A stretch of 64,000 bases of DNA from Vespula vulgaris (GCF_905475345.1 NC_066587.1:1-64000); one strand, 5' to 3'; counted from the first letter of the stretch, positions 23,883-38,129 are shown. Numbers and translations: made by a program. The notes: generated from the sequence alone by a model not told the origin.

Positions 23883-26129
23883 TTTTGAGTTGGAGTATCA
23901 CATGTAAATATTAGCCATCATGTAAGAATTAGAAATATCTACCTTGTTTTTCTTTTTCTCTTTCTCTCTCTCTCTCTCTCTCTTTTTTTCTTTTTTTAAA
24001 TTGTTTGCTGTTTTCTAAACTGACATCAACTTGTAGTAAATTCTATGATTTTGGAATTATATCAAAATCGGATTAAATATTTACTTACAATTAGATAAAT
24101 TAGAATATCCTAATAAATAATCATGAACAACGTTTTATAGTTATTACCATCTCTAATATGCAAATTGCATTTTAAATGCTGTGGTTTAAAGTATACTTTG
24201 TTAATATTGTTATTTGAGCAGTGTCTATATAAGTTGCGCTATAATAATTGTTATTTTAATTATCATTTAATTAGGATTTTGAAAGTAATAAGAATGACCG
24301 AAATTTGTGATTGCGCGCGTGTGTGTGTGTATGTATGTATGTGTGTGAGAATGATAGCATTGCTAATGCTATGAAAACACGATGCAATATTTTAATATAT
24401 GAAAAGATTTCTTCTAATCCAAAGACAGGATTAAAGTGTTTAGTTTCTACAGTCAAGTTTTATATATATTACAAAATTGTATGTTCTTTCTTAATCTATA
24501 TAATAGGTCAAAAAATTTCTTTTATCATAAACAAAGTAGATTTGTATAATGAGAGTTTGAGTTATGTGTTTCATTTGATATTGTATATTTTTAAACCTGC
24601 AACCAAATTTACCACCAAGGTAAACATGTTACTATTGTGTTTCATGTTTATAAATATATTGCTTATTTATATTACCATCATCGCGTTTAAATTTATTATA
24701 TTTAATTCAATAAATTGGCCCAATGTTATCAGTCGTTATATCACACACAATAATTTTATGTTAGATTCTTCTCTGTAGTAATTATTTCGAAATGTTAACA
24801 CTGACATAGATTCATTTAATAATGCATTCATTACTGAGAAAATTATAGGCACTACATTTTGACTATCGTCATGCGGATGCAATTTCAATTACGAGTATTT
24901 TTTGATCTGCAAATATACAACTGAATATTTGTGAATATCGTCGGACATATTTTATTTTTAATACTTCTATTATATTAACGCGCGCGCGAGAAATGTATAG
25001 AATATACAACAAACTAGGATGGGATGTAAAATGTATTAATTATACTTTTACGTTCGTGTAAACAACAATGTGATATTTGCACATACATAGTAAATAACAC
25101 ATCTAAACTTTAATTAGGCAGTAAATAATTGTAATATATCGTTAATGTACATAGTACTGCATTGTTACATAATTATTATTGATCGTCGTCACATCATTAA
25201 AATAATCTGATAAAAGTGATCAAATGTCTGTCTTTTTTAATACAACTATTTGGTAAAGATATTCCTTTTATTCATGATTTTTATTTGCTTTTTACATATT
25301 GTACAATAGAATTAACGTCAAACGTGTTACTGAAACAACAAATATAGTATAACTTTTCATTTTGCGTTCTACAGCAATGATTCTATGCTCGAAAAAAGGT
25401 CTTCCTCTTCCAACGATAGAAGAGGGTGTATACATTACAGCTAATGGTAACATGTCTTTCTCGCACTGAATTAACGTCGTTTAACGACATAAAGCAGCTT
25501 TTTAAATTCAGTGAAAAATGTTGATATCATTCTGTATCTTCACCATACATTAAAATTCTAGTAGATAATTCTCTGCTTTTATATTTTATCATTGTGTCTA
25601 TATCCAGGAAGCATTTCACGCGATATTTTCACATGTGTATTATACAAATGTATAGAAGATGGAAGCGATAAGAATTTATTGCCAACTGAAATCTCTTCTA
25701 ATTTTATATAATTTCCTAATTACAAGTGATTCTATCACAAGTAATGTTGCAAGTAATATATAAGACTGTTAAACGCATTTCCAAGTGACACAGAGAGGTA
25801 TCTAAGAACATCCCGCGCTTTATTGTCTTATGCGTATTTATATGCATTGTAAAGGTGCATTATCATCTAATATACACAGAAGCGTACATTTAATGCATTA
25901 CACATATTGCTACTTCATGAAAGTAATTTATTATCATGAAAAAAATTATCGATTTAATCATAGTGTTTTCTGTGCTTTCTTTTCTTTTCCTGTTTTGATT
26001 TTTTTTTTATTTTTCTTTTTCTTTTATTTTTCTTTTTCTTTTAAATTAAACCGGGATATCCTTCGATCACAAACTATCTAAAAATGAAAGTAATCCAACA
26101 TTGTTGCTAGTTGATACTCTTGTAGCAAA
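23883..26129. other. Usf 3' UTR and convergent intergenic region
   Basis: Between the convergent Usf (+) and V-ATPase A (-) stop codons. It holds a (TC)n run at about 23960-23983, a candidate Usf poly(A) signal AATAAA at 24112-24117, a (TG)n run at 24319-24348, and a T-rich CTTTT tract at about 25998-26042. Open frames of up to 155 codons around 24165-24778 are AT-rich, cross the TG repeat and resemble no protein I know. Confidence 0.55.
24112..24117 (+). terminator. Candidate poly(A) signal of Usf
   Basis: AATAAA 230 bp past the Usf stop codon. Position and motif fit; no transcript evidence is available. Confidence 0.35.
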
Positions 26130-29050
26130 TTAATCTTCTAAATTTCTAAATGCCTGTTGGATATCTTCGTGTAACTGATCAAAATCAGCTCTTATCTTAG
26201 TTTCTCCATCCTTTACAGGATCCTGAAATGTATAATGTTTTTTTTTTGTAAATTTTTTTTATATATTTTTATCATATAATGTATTATTTATATATTATAT
26301 ATCACAATAACTTATTTTTATTTTAATCGAACTCCGAGAGGATCTTGAATTACATAAGTGAGCAAATGCACGTTGAACACGTATACAAGGGAGTACAATT
26401 ATTTACCTTAAATTTCATCGAACTTAGTTGATAAAGAATATTTCCCATACTGTCGCGAATTACATTCCACGTAATTTTATTGTCAGATTGGGCAGTAGAT
26501 TCTACTGCGTGCCTTGCCATATCATAAAATGCAATCATGTTTCTTAACATTCCTACAGTTTTGTAAAATGGACAGAAACGATCGTATGGGGAGTAACTAT
26601 GAAAAAAGATATAGTTGAGTAAATTTATAGAACATATCTATGCACACATTATTGTACTAACTAACCTGTTTTGTTGCAGAAAATCGTCTTTCAAAAGTTT
26701 TGCAACTTCTAATGTAATCTTATCTGTTTCTGCAAGGGAAGCTTTACCAACCAGCTGTACAATCTCAGATAGATCTTCTTCCTCTTGTAAAATTTCTTTT
26801 ACCTTTGTTCTCAATGGTACAAATTCTGGGAAGTTCTTGTCATAAAAATCATCTAACGCACGCAAATATTTACTGTACGATATAAGCCAATTGATCGATG
26901 GAAAATGTTTACGTTGTGCAAGTTTTTTGTCCAATCCCCAAAAGACCTAATGTAAACGCACACAATACGTAATATTTTACAATAAATTAATAATTTGTAA
27001 AAATTTGGAAAAAAAGTATGAACTCGTATTATTACCTGTACTATACCAAGTGTAGCGCTAGTCACAGGATCTGAGAAATCACCACCCGGTGGAGATACGG
27101 CACCGACGATACTAACGGATCCTTCCCTATCTGGATTTCCTAAGCATTTTACTCTATAAAGAGGATAATATACGTGTATTATCAGTTTTGAACAATCGAA
27201 ATTTATATCGATGCTCTACGTAGTGCACGCCTGTACCTTCCTGCACGTTCGTAAAAACTGGCTAATCGAGCTCCGAGATATGCAGGGTAACCAGAATCTG
27301 CAGGCATTTCAGCTAAACGACCAGAAATTTCACGCAATGCTTCTGCCCATCGGGAAGTAGAATCTGCCATCATCGAAACATTGTAGCCCATATCCCTGAA
27401 GTATTCGGATAAAGTGATACCTACAAATTTCGAAATTTTGTACGTGTCGATATATTCGATACGTTTGATACGTTGATAAAACGACTGTCTGGTATAAATT
27501 TTTACCGGTATAAATAGAAGCCTCTCGAGCAGCGACAGGCATGTTGGAAGTGTTAGCTACCAGAGCTGTACGTTTCATGATGGATTCAGTAACGCCATCG
27601 ATTTCCACGGTTAATTCGGGAAAATCACGTAGTACTTCGGACATCTCATTACCACGTTCACCACATCCTACATATATGATAACGTCAGAGTTGGAATATT
27701 TGGACAAAGCTTGAGAAATTACTGTTTTTCCACATCCAAAAGCTCCAGGAATAGCCGTTGTTCCTCCTTGTACACACCTACGATAAAATTAACAATAATA
27801 TAAAATTTGAATCAACGAAATAATAATTTAGATAATCTTAATCATATAATAGAAAAAAATTCTACATCTTTTGAAAATAATGTACAAAACGGTTTTTAAA
27901 TCGTCTTACGGAAAGAGGGAATCTAATACACGTTGTCCAGTAAGTAACGGATGATTAGCTGGCAATTTTTCCGTAACTGGACGGGGTTGACGTACTGGCC
28001 ATACCTTTGGAATTAGAAAGAAATTATTAACCAGATTCAAACAGATTTACTTTTATTAGAATACATGTATAACTAAATAATCATTGATTTTACCTGAAGC
28101 ATAGTATACTTCTGCCTCTCGCCATCAAATTCTGTTTCCAATACAACATCCTGTAAAACAAGGATAGAAATTGACGTTGTCAAATTTAGCTACTCAATAT
28201 TGCCAAGTTGTGTCAAGTTAAATTAACTATTCCTTTAAAGCTCATTCTCCATGAAAGAAAACTCTTAGCCCTTATGACATAAAAAAAATGTTGAAACTCA
28301 CATCGACCGTATAATTTCCATTTGGCGCAATGTAAGTGACAGTGCCCTTGCTCTTTGGAGGTAAAATCATTCTATGCTTCACTAAGGTATTTTCATAAAC
28401 TATACCGTATAGATCACCACCGGTTATATGACTGCCATTTTTTATATTCGAAGGATTAAACTCCCATGATGCGGTACGTGATAAACAAGGTACATTAATA
28501 CCTTTTGGTATATAAATGGAATTGGTAAGTTCATTAATATCCTTTAATGGACGCTGTATACCATCAAAAATACTGCCTAATATTCCAGGACCCAATTCAA
28601 CGGATAATGGTTTTCCTGTTCGAAGTACAGGATCTCCTACAGTAACACCACTGGTTTCTTCATATACCTATATAAATACAATATAGAGAAGAAAAGAGTA
28701 TGCAAACGAAAAATTATTTAATTCGATTTATTAAATAGATAACATAAGGAATACCTGAATAGTAGCCATGTCTCCTTCTAAACGAATAATTTCTCCTACC
28801 AGTTCGTAATACCCAACTCTAACTAATTCATACATAGCAGAGCCTGACATTTTCTCTGCAGTAACAACTATAAATAAATTACAACGTTTGTTATTTTTAA
28901 TATCTTAAATTTTTTGCAATTTATTATTTATTCTATACTATATATATATATATATATAATAAACTAACCAGGCCCAGAAACGGCATAGACATATCCAAAT
29001 TTAGATTCTTTCTCCTCGGTTCCAACTTTTGACAGCCCGTGGCTCGTCAT
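26130..29050 (-). CDS. Vha68: V-type proton ATPase catalytic subunit A
   Basis: Eleven coding exons: 28969-29050, 28755-28867, 28302-28667, 28094-28150, 27910-28004, 27506-27777, 27237-27420, 27036-27153, 26666-26946, 26407-26596 and 26130-26222, giving 616 residues, the family length. This is the ATP-hydrolysing subunit of the V1 sector, which drives proton pumping into endomembrane compartments and across specialised plasma membranes. Walker A GAFGCGKT spans residues 249-256 and includes the conserved cysteine C253. The catalytic-loop segments GERGNEMSEVL and NTSNMPVAAREASIYTG are intact. The start MTSHGLSKVG precedes a conserved YAVSGPVVTAEKM junction. A 5' UTR intron ends at 29085, and the likely first exon ends at 29877. 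Other copies of the gene cannot be excluded, so the symbol is given at family level. Confidence 0.97.
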
Positions 29051-30451
29051 TGTGTACTTATTTATATATTTAAGTGATATCTACCTGTAAGAAAATTATC
29101 AAATGAGGCTAGAGTAAACTAAAAAATAGAAATTATAAAAGTAATATTTATTACAAAAATACAATTATTAAATAAAGAGAACGAATAGCATTTTAATATT
29201 TTAATGAAAAAAAAAATTAAAACATCGAAATTATATTTGTTTAATAGAAAGATATTTATTAGAAATCGAGGTGTGACAGCAATGACATAACTGAGATATA
29301 TCTTAATTATAATTTATTGACGTTTCAGTTTTAATATAAGAAATAAAAAATAAAAAATAAAAAAATAAAAAAAAAACCGTTTCACAAGTAATATTATCGT
29401 TAACTATAATTTTATATTATATAAAATAATTTTGTAACGTAATAAGATGTAGCAAAGAGTTAATTGTCAGAGATTATCTTTCGAAAACTCACGTGAGAGC
29501 AGGCTGTTCGAAAAAGAGGCGTAGCCCTGTATTAAACACTAGCTAAATGATTTTAAAGAGCAATAGATAATTTACCAATCATATAATGACAAGAACAAGA
29601 GAAATGCGTTTAATTGAATGCAGACACATATAAATATGTGCGTTTACAGCTTATATAGTTATTAGGAACATACAGCTACGTATAAAAATTAATCGTCGAA
29701 TTCGAAGAAATGTAAGACAACGTAAATCGATCGATACTAGGCAAACGCATTTTACACAAACATAAACTTTTTAATATCAATTAGATATAGTTATTAAATA
29801 TATTTCAATTTATAGAAGAAATGGTAAAAGAATATAAAATTATAGGAATAAAATCGAGTAACAATGGAAAACTTACAACAACGTTCAGCGTTTCATAAAG
29901 TGAATACACCCGATACGACTGGTAGAAGCTGGTGGCTGCTATCACAAGACGGGTCAGCTGACTGGCCGATGTGCTGATTCTCAACTGAGCATAAGCGCAA
30001 TCAATTCTTCGGGCGCTTTACAATACACAAAGTTATGACAATTAAATTGTTTTCCCTTCGCATTGCTATTGGCTTATATGAAAGATATATGTATTCACAT
30101 TTTTTTATTGGGTATTCTATTCCTCGTCGTTTTCGAGTATTCGCACTCCTCTGTTGGACATAAAACATTTGAGAAATTGTAAACAAAAGTATCTTTCTAT
30201 TATTGAGAAAAAAGAAAAAAACAAAATATCCTTTTGTCAATAAAAGTATCGTTCAAACATTGCAGGTTCATATATATGTATATAATTGAATATTTTATCG
30301 ATATAATAATGATCGCGATTCACTTCATATGCACAATTGCCATATTCACAATCAGAAAAAGTAATTGGTAATTATCAATTTTCATTCTAACAAGCATTAT
30401 ATATAACTGTTACAAGTACGATAGTTACGAAAAATATAAAAATATTTGCAA
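29051..30451. promoter_or_regulatory. Divergent promoter region, V-ATPase A and Na+/K+-ATPase beta
   Basis: The head-to-head start codons are 1.4 kb apart. On the minus strand a donor GTAAGT follows 29877, and an upstream exon of about 110 bp would begin near an arthropod initiator-like TCAGTT at 29988-29983; its partner acceptor is at 29085-29086. The region 29890-30000 is GC-richer than its surroundings. An A-rich AAATAA tract lies at about 29340-29378. Confidence 0.5.
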
Positions 30452-30696
30452 ATGATTATTTTACATGATGAAACTTATTATAAAAAAAGAAAACCACAAC
30501 CGGATTTAGGGCCGATAAAAAACTTTTTGAAATTTATTTGGAATAATGAAAAGAAGACACTTTTCGACAGAACTGCAAAAGAATGGGGTAAAAATATAAT
30601 CTATTGGTATCATTTTCTTTTTCTAAATACAATATTATTTTAATGAAATTACTTATGTAAGTTACCACGCACGTACACATGTAGATGGAGCAAACT

Positions 30697-30779
<83 letters not shown>

Positions 30780-32397
30780 ATATATATATATATATATCCT
30801 TCCTCAATTTCTCAGAAATTAATAATTATATATAATATTTATCATGCGTATGGATATTTTATGATATAAAAATGATGAGATTATATGTCCATATAAATGA
30901 AACAGGTGAAGTGGTCATCTTTTACTTTTTCTTTTTTGGTGTCCTCGGTTCAATTTTTGCATTACAAATGTACTTGAGTCTTCTATATATAAAGGATTTA
31001 AAAAAACCGTTCTTTACATACAGTGGTTTGCTCAATGTTCGAAGTCTTTTAGATGATCTTCGTGTATTACCGACATCGTTGATTATCGAAAATCCAGGTT
31101 TCTCATATATCAATCTCATTTCTCTTTCCTTCATCTATTGTTCCTTTATATTTTATTTTTTAATATTTCAAACAGGAATCGGTTACAAACCGAATATTCC
31201 ATTACCGCTTACTTCGCCGATCATTTGGATAAGTGAAACAAATAAAAATGCTCGATCCAAACGATACGTTCAAGCTTTAACAGACTTTTTAAAAGGTACA
31301 TATATGTATGCAGGAGACTTGTAATATACATATATAAATTTTACAAATATAATACTTTCTTTCATGACAAGTCTAATTCGATATGTACGATGATAATTTT
31401 GAAGAGAAAAGAATCATAGAATATAAAGGAAAAACCATGTTACACAGATTACACGATGAATAGCACGCAACGAGAATTAAAATGCAGTGAGGATCAATTG
31501 AGACCATATAGTAAATTAAAGCCCTGTTTCTTTGATGTAAAAAGTCTCGGTACTTGCGGAAAAGCTCCTTACGGATATACGATACCGATTCAGCCTTGTG
31601 TTCTGATTAAATTCAATAAAGTAAGTTCATTTACTTATTGTCTTTAATTTTTGATTACATATCGATTATAAAATCGATCTTTACGATTACTTTATGCAAT
31701 TTATTGTATTTATATACTTTATACTTATCAGAGCTTAATATCACGCATTGTAGAGACTTGGTTGGATTCCGCATTATTATAATCGATCTTCTGTATTACC
31801 ACGTACTATGCCAAATTTTTTGAAAAAAATCATTAAGAAATCAGATAAAGTATGTCATTCAAAATCCATTAAATAAAATTCAAATATGAATACTTTAATT
31901 ATACGTGTGCGTTATGTTACGTACTTCAAAAATAGGTCTATATTTGGTTATCTTGCAATGGAGCAGACAACATAGACAAGGAACATATCGGAAAAATTGA
32001 ATACATTCCTAATCCTGGCTTCCCTATTGAATATTTTCCATTTAGAGGGCAAAAAGATTATGTATCTCCTGTCGTCGCTATAAAATTTAAGAATCTCACA
32101 CGTAATTTTATTTTTAATATCGTAATTTTAATACAGAACAATCAAAACATATTGCAATTAGATTGTCGAATGTAAGAATATAATGAAAAAATATTTCTAA
32201 TATATAATAAAATGTATTGCAGCAAATAGACTTTTGACGGTACAATGTATAGTGTGGAGTTCTAATGTAATACAACCTACCAGTTATTATATGGATTTTC
32301 AAATAATCATTGGTAAAGAATTATCGTTATACAGTGTATATATTCTTAAAAATTAAATATCGATATAATATAATCATTATATATTGCAGAAAAATGA
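30452..32397 (+). CDS. Na+/K+-ATPase beta subunit (nervana-like), divergent
   Basis: Coding exons: 30452-30587, 30906-31097, 31176-31295, 31448-31620, 31754-31849, 31936-32101, 32223-32312 and 32390-32397, giving 326 residues. It is a type II membrane protein: a short cytoplasmic tail with FIWN...TAKEWG, one helix at about 48-68, then an ectodomain. The six cysteines of the three conserved disulfides are present (C162, C176, C186, C200, C246, C303), along with the YGY and IEYIPNPGFP motifs. It would partner the pump alpha subunit for folding and delivery to the plasma membrane. The membrane segment starts differently from typical nervana proteins, so this may be a fast-evolving paralogue. The last exon codes only two residues; reading through the intron instead adds about 15 residues. 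Confidence 0.9.
30703..30802. repeat. (CT)n(AT)n microsatellite with a palindrome in beta-subunit intron 1
   Basis: A CT run from about 30703 passes into an AT run to about 30776, then a perfect inverted repeat AAGGATATAT...ATATATCCTT ends at about 30802. It is intronic and noncoding. Confidence 0.85.
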
Positions 32398-33842
32398 TCG
32401 GTCGAACTGCAGACATCATAAGGAATAGCTTGAAGTTAAACGCATTGCAAATGTAGAAGAAATGTGAGATTTATATTTATTATGCGATTATAGAAGTTAA
32501 TTTCTTTTTGTTTCATATTTTATTTAAGGTAAAATTAATTTAAAATCAATATAAAATATATAACTTGAAAATAGTAACCAATATAAATAATTCATAACAT
32601 TCGACAAAAATAAAAAAAAGATAAAAGATATCCGGTACAAACAATATTCGTATAAATTTTATGCGCTTATTAACTCTTTTCTCTCAAGATATATATCTTC
32701 CATATAATCGTTAATCATATGTAATCGTAAGACGTAACTACCACTGGTAACGGGAAACCGTTCTAAGGCTACCGCCTCAGCGAGTTCTCGAACTGTTCGA
32801 CAAAAATATAACTCAACGAGAAAGATATTAGTTTGTCATCGTAAAAATCATCTTTGGTCGTTTGTCTGTGATCTTGCGCCTTTTCTTATTACCATTTCAA
32901 TACTCGTTGAACGAACTATCGACAAATATTTTTCTTAGTTCATTATGCACTGTATCGTTCTAAAAAGCAGCGTTAACGTTGATGTTGTCGAGTTACTTTT
33001 GTGCGACATTCTAGCCACTTTTTCCACTCGTACAAAAAAAGTACCGAATAGGAATATCAAAATTGATTCATTCCAGAGACAAGAGCATATAAGTAACTTA
33101 AAATGCACCTCATATAAATTGGATGAAAGTTCTTATCTTTAAAATAAAACAGTATACAATACACAAATACGTATAATCACGGAAATAACGTACATTCGAC
33201 GGAATTAAGGTTTAGTGGGCGCAACAGTAACCGCAACACCAAAATCCCTACAAAATTAGGATTTCCATGTTTTATTGATTCGAGTAAAGAAGTTAACTAT
33301 TTTAGTACGTATTGTATGAAAGAGAACAAAGCTTTTGTATCATTATGATACGAAAACAATTAAAGCCGACATTAAAACATCGAGAATTCATAAGAAAAAA
33401 GCATTTAATATTTCATTTCTTCTTTATTTTGTATCTTCGTTAAGGAAAGAGACATTGCATGCGATTGTAGCACCATCGGCGGATTTTTGAACGTGACAGT
33501 AGTGAAGTGGGGGCGCAATGGAAGGTTCGCTGTAGTGATTACGTCGGCAGGAGTGTTGACATTTATTTGAAGGGTACGGAAGATATGAATAAGCGGAAAG
33601 GAAGAAGTTTTGGAATAATAACGAATAGATTTTTATGACTCATTTGTATATTGGAATGTTTTAATCAGTGCTGTTTGGTGTCTATTTCATGACTACATGC
33701 TACTACAAAACTCGGTGCGCGTGAGGGCTTTGGCTCGAACTGCAACGCGCCATATTGGTTTGAGACAATTGCTCGTGTTAGTGGGGGCCTGACTGATATA
33801 AGTTTTCTATCAAACCAACGTAGAATTATTTATTTCACGATC
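32398..33842. other. Intergenic region and dishevelled 5' flank
   Basis: No gene is recognisable. A 65-codon ORF at 32945-33142 has no similarity I recognise. The last 400 bp are GC-richer and probably hold the dishevelled promoter and 5' UTR; several upstream ATGs (such as 33520 and 33585) mean either an intron or upstream ORFs precede the true start. Confidence 0.45.
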
Positions 33843-34362
33843 ATGGAGGAGACCAAAATTATTTACCATATTGACGACGAAGAAACACCTTATTTGGTTA
33901 AGCTGACTATATCACCGGAGAGGGTGACTTTGGCAGATTTTAAAAATGTCCTCAACCGACCGAATTACAAGTATTTCTTCAAATCAATGGACGATGACTT
34001 CGGGTTGGTGTCCAATTGATATAAACATCTTTAGTAGAATCAAATTTAAATGAATATAAAATATTTACATTTTTCGACCGTCACGTTGAAAACGTTATAT
34101 TATATTTTTTATAGTTTCAAGATGAATGTCAAGCCATTATAATGATACGCGCTATGTGTTATTTCAAGATCGAATCTTATGTAGATATATACGATATGTA
34201 CGATACTTGTTTTATTTCTTTATTTCGTCGCGCTCATTCATTCGGCTCTTTGTCTATAGAAAATCTTTATAAATTTTATGCTTCTTTATTTTTATTTCAA
34301 TACTACGAATTTCGATAATATGCTGTATATTTCGATTAGAAGATAATTATTTATATATTCGC

Positions 34363-34409
<47 letters not shown>

Positions 34410-36059
34410 GGGTGTGGTAAATTCTTTCATTTTCATCTTTTGCTTTATCTTATTTTTCTATTAGAGTTGTGAAAGAAGAGATTGTAGATGATGATGCGCA
34501 TCTTCCATGCTTCAATGGACGAGTAGTCTCATGGGTAAGATATATTTATCTAGATTATTATTTAAATAATTTCTATATGATATATTATGCTCTAAAATAT
34601 TTATGAGACATATACATGTAATATCTATGTAAGTATGTACTCTTGTGCTTAAACTAAATATAAACTAAACATACTCGTATATATATATATGGTATATATT
34701 GTAAATGTTAGAATTAATTATTCATTAAGTTTTTATTGAGCATCATTCGATATTAGCATTTATTAAATTTATCAATTTTCATTTGACGAATAATACATTT
34801 TTTTTTAAAATAATGTATAGTATAATGATTTATAAGATATTTTGAAAGTATATGTATCTCAACATATAATAGAAACAACATATATTTCTGTAAAAGATAT
34901 ATCTTTTATATAGCAACAAGTATTAATCTATAAAATATTGAATCTTAAAATATTTGTTTACTTTTAACAGTTGGTATCTGCCGAGGGTAGTAATGTATCG
35001 GATGGTGTTTCGCATTGTACCGATTCTGTAGCACATAGCGATGTAAAGCATGATCGTGTTGATCATGTAACACCAGGACATACGAATCGTGGTCCACCAC
35101 CACTTTCGCATGATGATACATTAACAGAAACTGAAAGTATTATAAGTAGCCGACAAGGGCATCATTTACATAAAAGTTCAAGACATCATACAGACAAATA
35201 TGAGAAATATAACAAATATAATGGTTTGTGTCATATCAACATAAATTTGTAAGAATATATTTAGTATAAAAAAGTATATAAATTAATATATTTTTGTATT
35301 GTGCATATAGGATTGCGAATAAATGGTCATTCTAAACATCGCTCTGGTCATGGCTATGAAACTGCCTCCATATTGAGCTCAGATCTAGAAACAACAACAT
35401 TCTTAGAATCGGATGATGATGCAAGTAGTCGTATTACATCTACAACAGGTCGTCATACTAATATGAGTAGTGCAGTTGACAGAGCAACTTTAGGTTAATA
35501 TGTAATATCATTTACATTTTAATCGAAGCTTTTGTTATTTATTTTTAGTTCTGTCTCAGTTACTTTCAGAAATTCTTTTAGTTATATCTTCATATTTATT
35601 TTTTGCATATTAGATCGGCGTAGACCTCAAAGAAGAAGAAGACACAGATTACCTCCTATGTCTCGAACATCTTCATTTAGCAGTATCACAGATAGCACAA
35701 TGTCTTTAAATATCATAACAGTTTCATTAAATATGGACACTGTCAATTTTCTTGGAATAAGTATTGTTGGGCAAAGTAACAAGGGTGGAGATGGAGGAAT
35801 TTATGTTGGATCTATAATGAAAGGGTATGATACTTGACTTATTTAACGTTATTTAATAAAATTATTCTGTATATTAAATCTTCATATAGATACGTAAGTA
35901 CATATGCGCGCGCGCGTGTGTGTATACACTATTATTAAATACATGTATATTATATAGAAATTTATATGCACAAGTTATTATATAATTCTCTGTATTATTC
36001 ATGTGAGAACAGAGCCCTAATATTATGAAATTTAATACACACACACTTATTGTGTGTGC

Positions 36060-36092
<33 letters not shown>

Positions 36093-38129
36093 TGTGCATT
36101 TGTAATAATTACATGTATATATCTGAATGTATGTTAGACCTTATTTCCAAATATTTTTTTCTTATCTGAAACAATAAATTTGTTGTTCAACAAATAACAA
36201 GAAATCATTGCCATAAGGGGAAATTAGCAAACTCATATTATCTTAATTGTTTTGCTTAGATGTTTTATATTTTGTAATGCACAATACTTTAGAAATTATT
36301 TTTATTATTGCAAGAAATCTATTTCAAACATACTGCAAATTTGTGTTTTATTGAATTATATTAATTGACAAAATAGTTTTATTCACTACATTTCTATTTG
36401 TTAAATATTTTTCAATGAAAATAAATTTTTGTAATTGATATAGGGGAGCTGTAGCTTTAGATGGCCGAATAGAACCTGGTGACATGATTCTTCAAGTTAA
36501 TGATATTAATTTTGAGAACATGTCGAATGATGAGGCGGTAAGAGTTCTACGTGAAGTCGTGCAAAAACCAGGGTAAGAGAGAGCTTTATTAATTTATCTT
36601 AAATATATTATATCTGTTTGTAAATTTGCGCATACTATTTTATCGAAGTGTTTGAAGACATAGGATGTTTTTGTTTAGAAAAGAAATAAGAGAAAAAAAT
36701 CACCTCCATTCATATATTCTTACAATAAGGATATACATTTCTTTTTTATTTATTTATTTTCTTTTTTTTTGCTTTAGACCTATCAAGTTAGTTGTTGCAA
36801 AATGTTGGGATCCAAATCCGAAAGGTTATTTTACTATACCAAGAACAGAACCAGTGCGTCCTATAGATCCGGGTGCATGGGTGGCACATACAGCGGCTAT
36901 ACGAGGCGAAGGTTTCCCACCTCGTCCACCAAGTGCTACAACATTAACATCTACATCAAGTAGTCTTGCAAGTACTTTACCAGATACAGAACGTAAGTTC
37001 TCATACTGATCACAGTATATGTGTGATCGCAGACGCGCGCACGCGCGTATGCAAAATATAATAAGAAGTGAATTGACTAGTATGAATAGACATTATATAT
37101 AACAGACACAATATTTATTCGTGTTTATTAATTATTATAATTTCTTTTGAATAGGACCACTAGAGGAACTTCACCTTACCATTAATACAGATATGCCAAC
37201 AATAGTACGTGCCATGGCACGTCCTGATTCGGGTCTGGAAATTCGTGATCGCATGTGGCTTAAAATTACAATTCCAAATGCATTTATTGGGGCAGATGTT
37301 GTTGATTGGCTTAGCACACATGTAGAAGGAATTATTGATCGTCGCGAAGCTAGAAAATACGCATCATTAATGCTAAAAGCTGGATTCATCAGACATACTG
37401 TGAATAAGATCACATTTTCCGAACAATGTTATTATATATTTGGTGATCTGTGTTCTGCTATGAGCAGCATGAAATTAGACTGTGACACGGTTGGACCTTT
37501 ACCACCTCCTAATGCTTGGGACATGCCTTACTCAGGGACATATGCACCTCATTCTGCGACTGGTTACAGTCCAATGCCATTTAATTTTACTAATGAACCA
37601 ACTGTATATGGATATCATAGAGAGGAAAGTGTTCATAGTGGTTCAGGTAAGATTTTTTATCAATTGCAATTTGTCATTTATACTATAAGATTCTATTTTA
37701 CATAAGATCACTTGATATCGTTGCTATAAAATATTAGCAACAAACCAAGTTTCATACATTTGTATGTGGAAAGATCTTACTGTGCCGATTATACGGCCAT
37801 TCATCGATTTATTAGGTGGTAGCAGTGCAGGTAGTGAACATATTTGTAAGGAACCTATCCACGACTTGAAGTCTTGTTCTTCAGCATCCGAATCGGAATT
37901 ACATATCCCATCTGTGCCAAGTATGCCAAGTAAGAATTCTGGTAATGGGAATGGTTCGAATGGTAAAAGGTCAAATGGAAGTCATAGTCGATCCAGTGGC
38001 TCTGAGCAATCTGTACAGACAGGAACTGGTTCAGGAACTCAACAAAATCAACAAGACTTATCTGGTAGTAGACAGTCATTTCGTATTGCGATGGGCAATC
38101 CTTGTGAATTTTTTGTCGATGTTATGTAG
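33843..38129 (+). CDS. dsh: Dishevelled, Wnt and planar polarity signalling scaffold
   Basis: Nine coding exons: 33843-34003, 34465-34534, 34971-35223, 35311-35493, 35614-35824, 36444-36572, 36778-36992, 37155-37646 and 37816-38129, giving 675 residues. Domains in order: DIX (1-77), which polymerises with itself and with Axin; a Ser/Thr-rich linker with HRSGHGYETASILSSDLE; a basic stretch RRRPQRRRRH (224-233); PDZ (about 253-345, LNMDTVNFLGISIVG); DEP (about 425-497, IRDRMWLKI...VVDWL), used for Frizzled and membrane contact; and the conserved tail SFRIAMGNPCEFFVDVM. It acts in the cytoplasm below Frizzled in the canonical Wnt and planar polarity pathways. The ATG is supported by the conserved MEETKIIYHIDDEETPYLVK start. 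Exon 8 ends in phase 1, which would also fit a downstream alternative exon at 42247. Confidence 0.98.
34367..34418. repeat. (GT)n microsatellite in dsh intron 1
   Basis: An alternating TG tract of about 50 bp with GGGTG interruptions at its 3' end. Confidence 0.9.
36030..36110. repeat. (CA)n-(TG)n/(CG)n compound repeat in dsh intron 5
   Basis: A short ACACACAC tract, then TTATTGTGTGTGCGTGCGCG and a long (TG)n run. Alternating purine-pyrimidine over about 60 bp is Z-DNA-prone; the CA and TG arms could pair as a hairpin. Confidence 0.85.

Noticed and set aside
24165..24778. Overlapping plus-strand ORFs of 69 and 155 codons
   Set aside because: They span a TG microsatellite and AT-rich sequence in the Usf 3' region, and the hydrophobic composition is what AT-rich DNA gives by chance.
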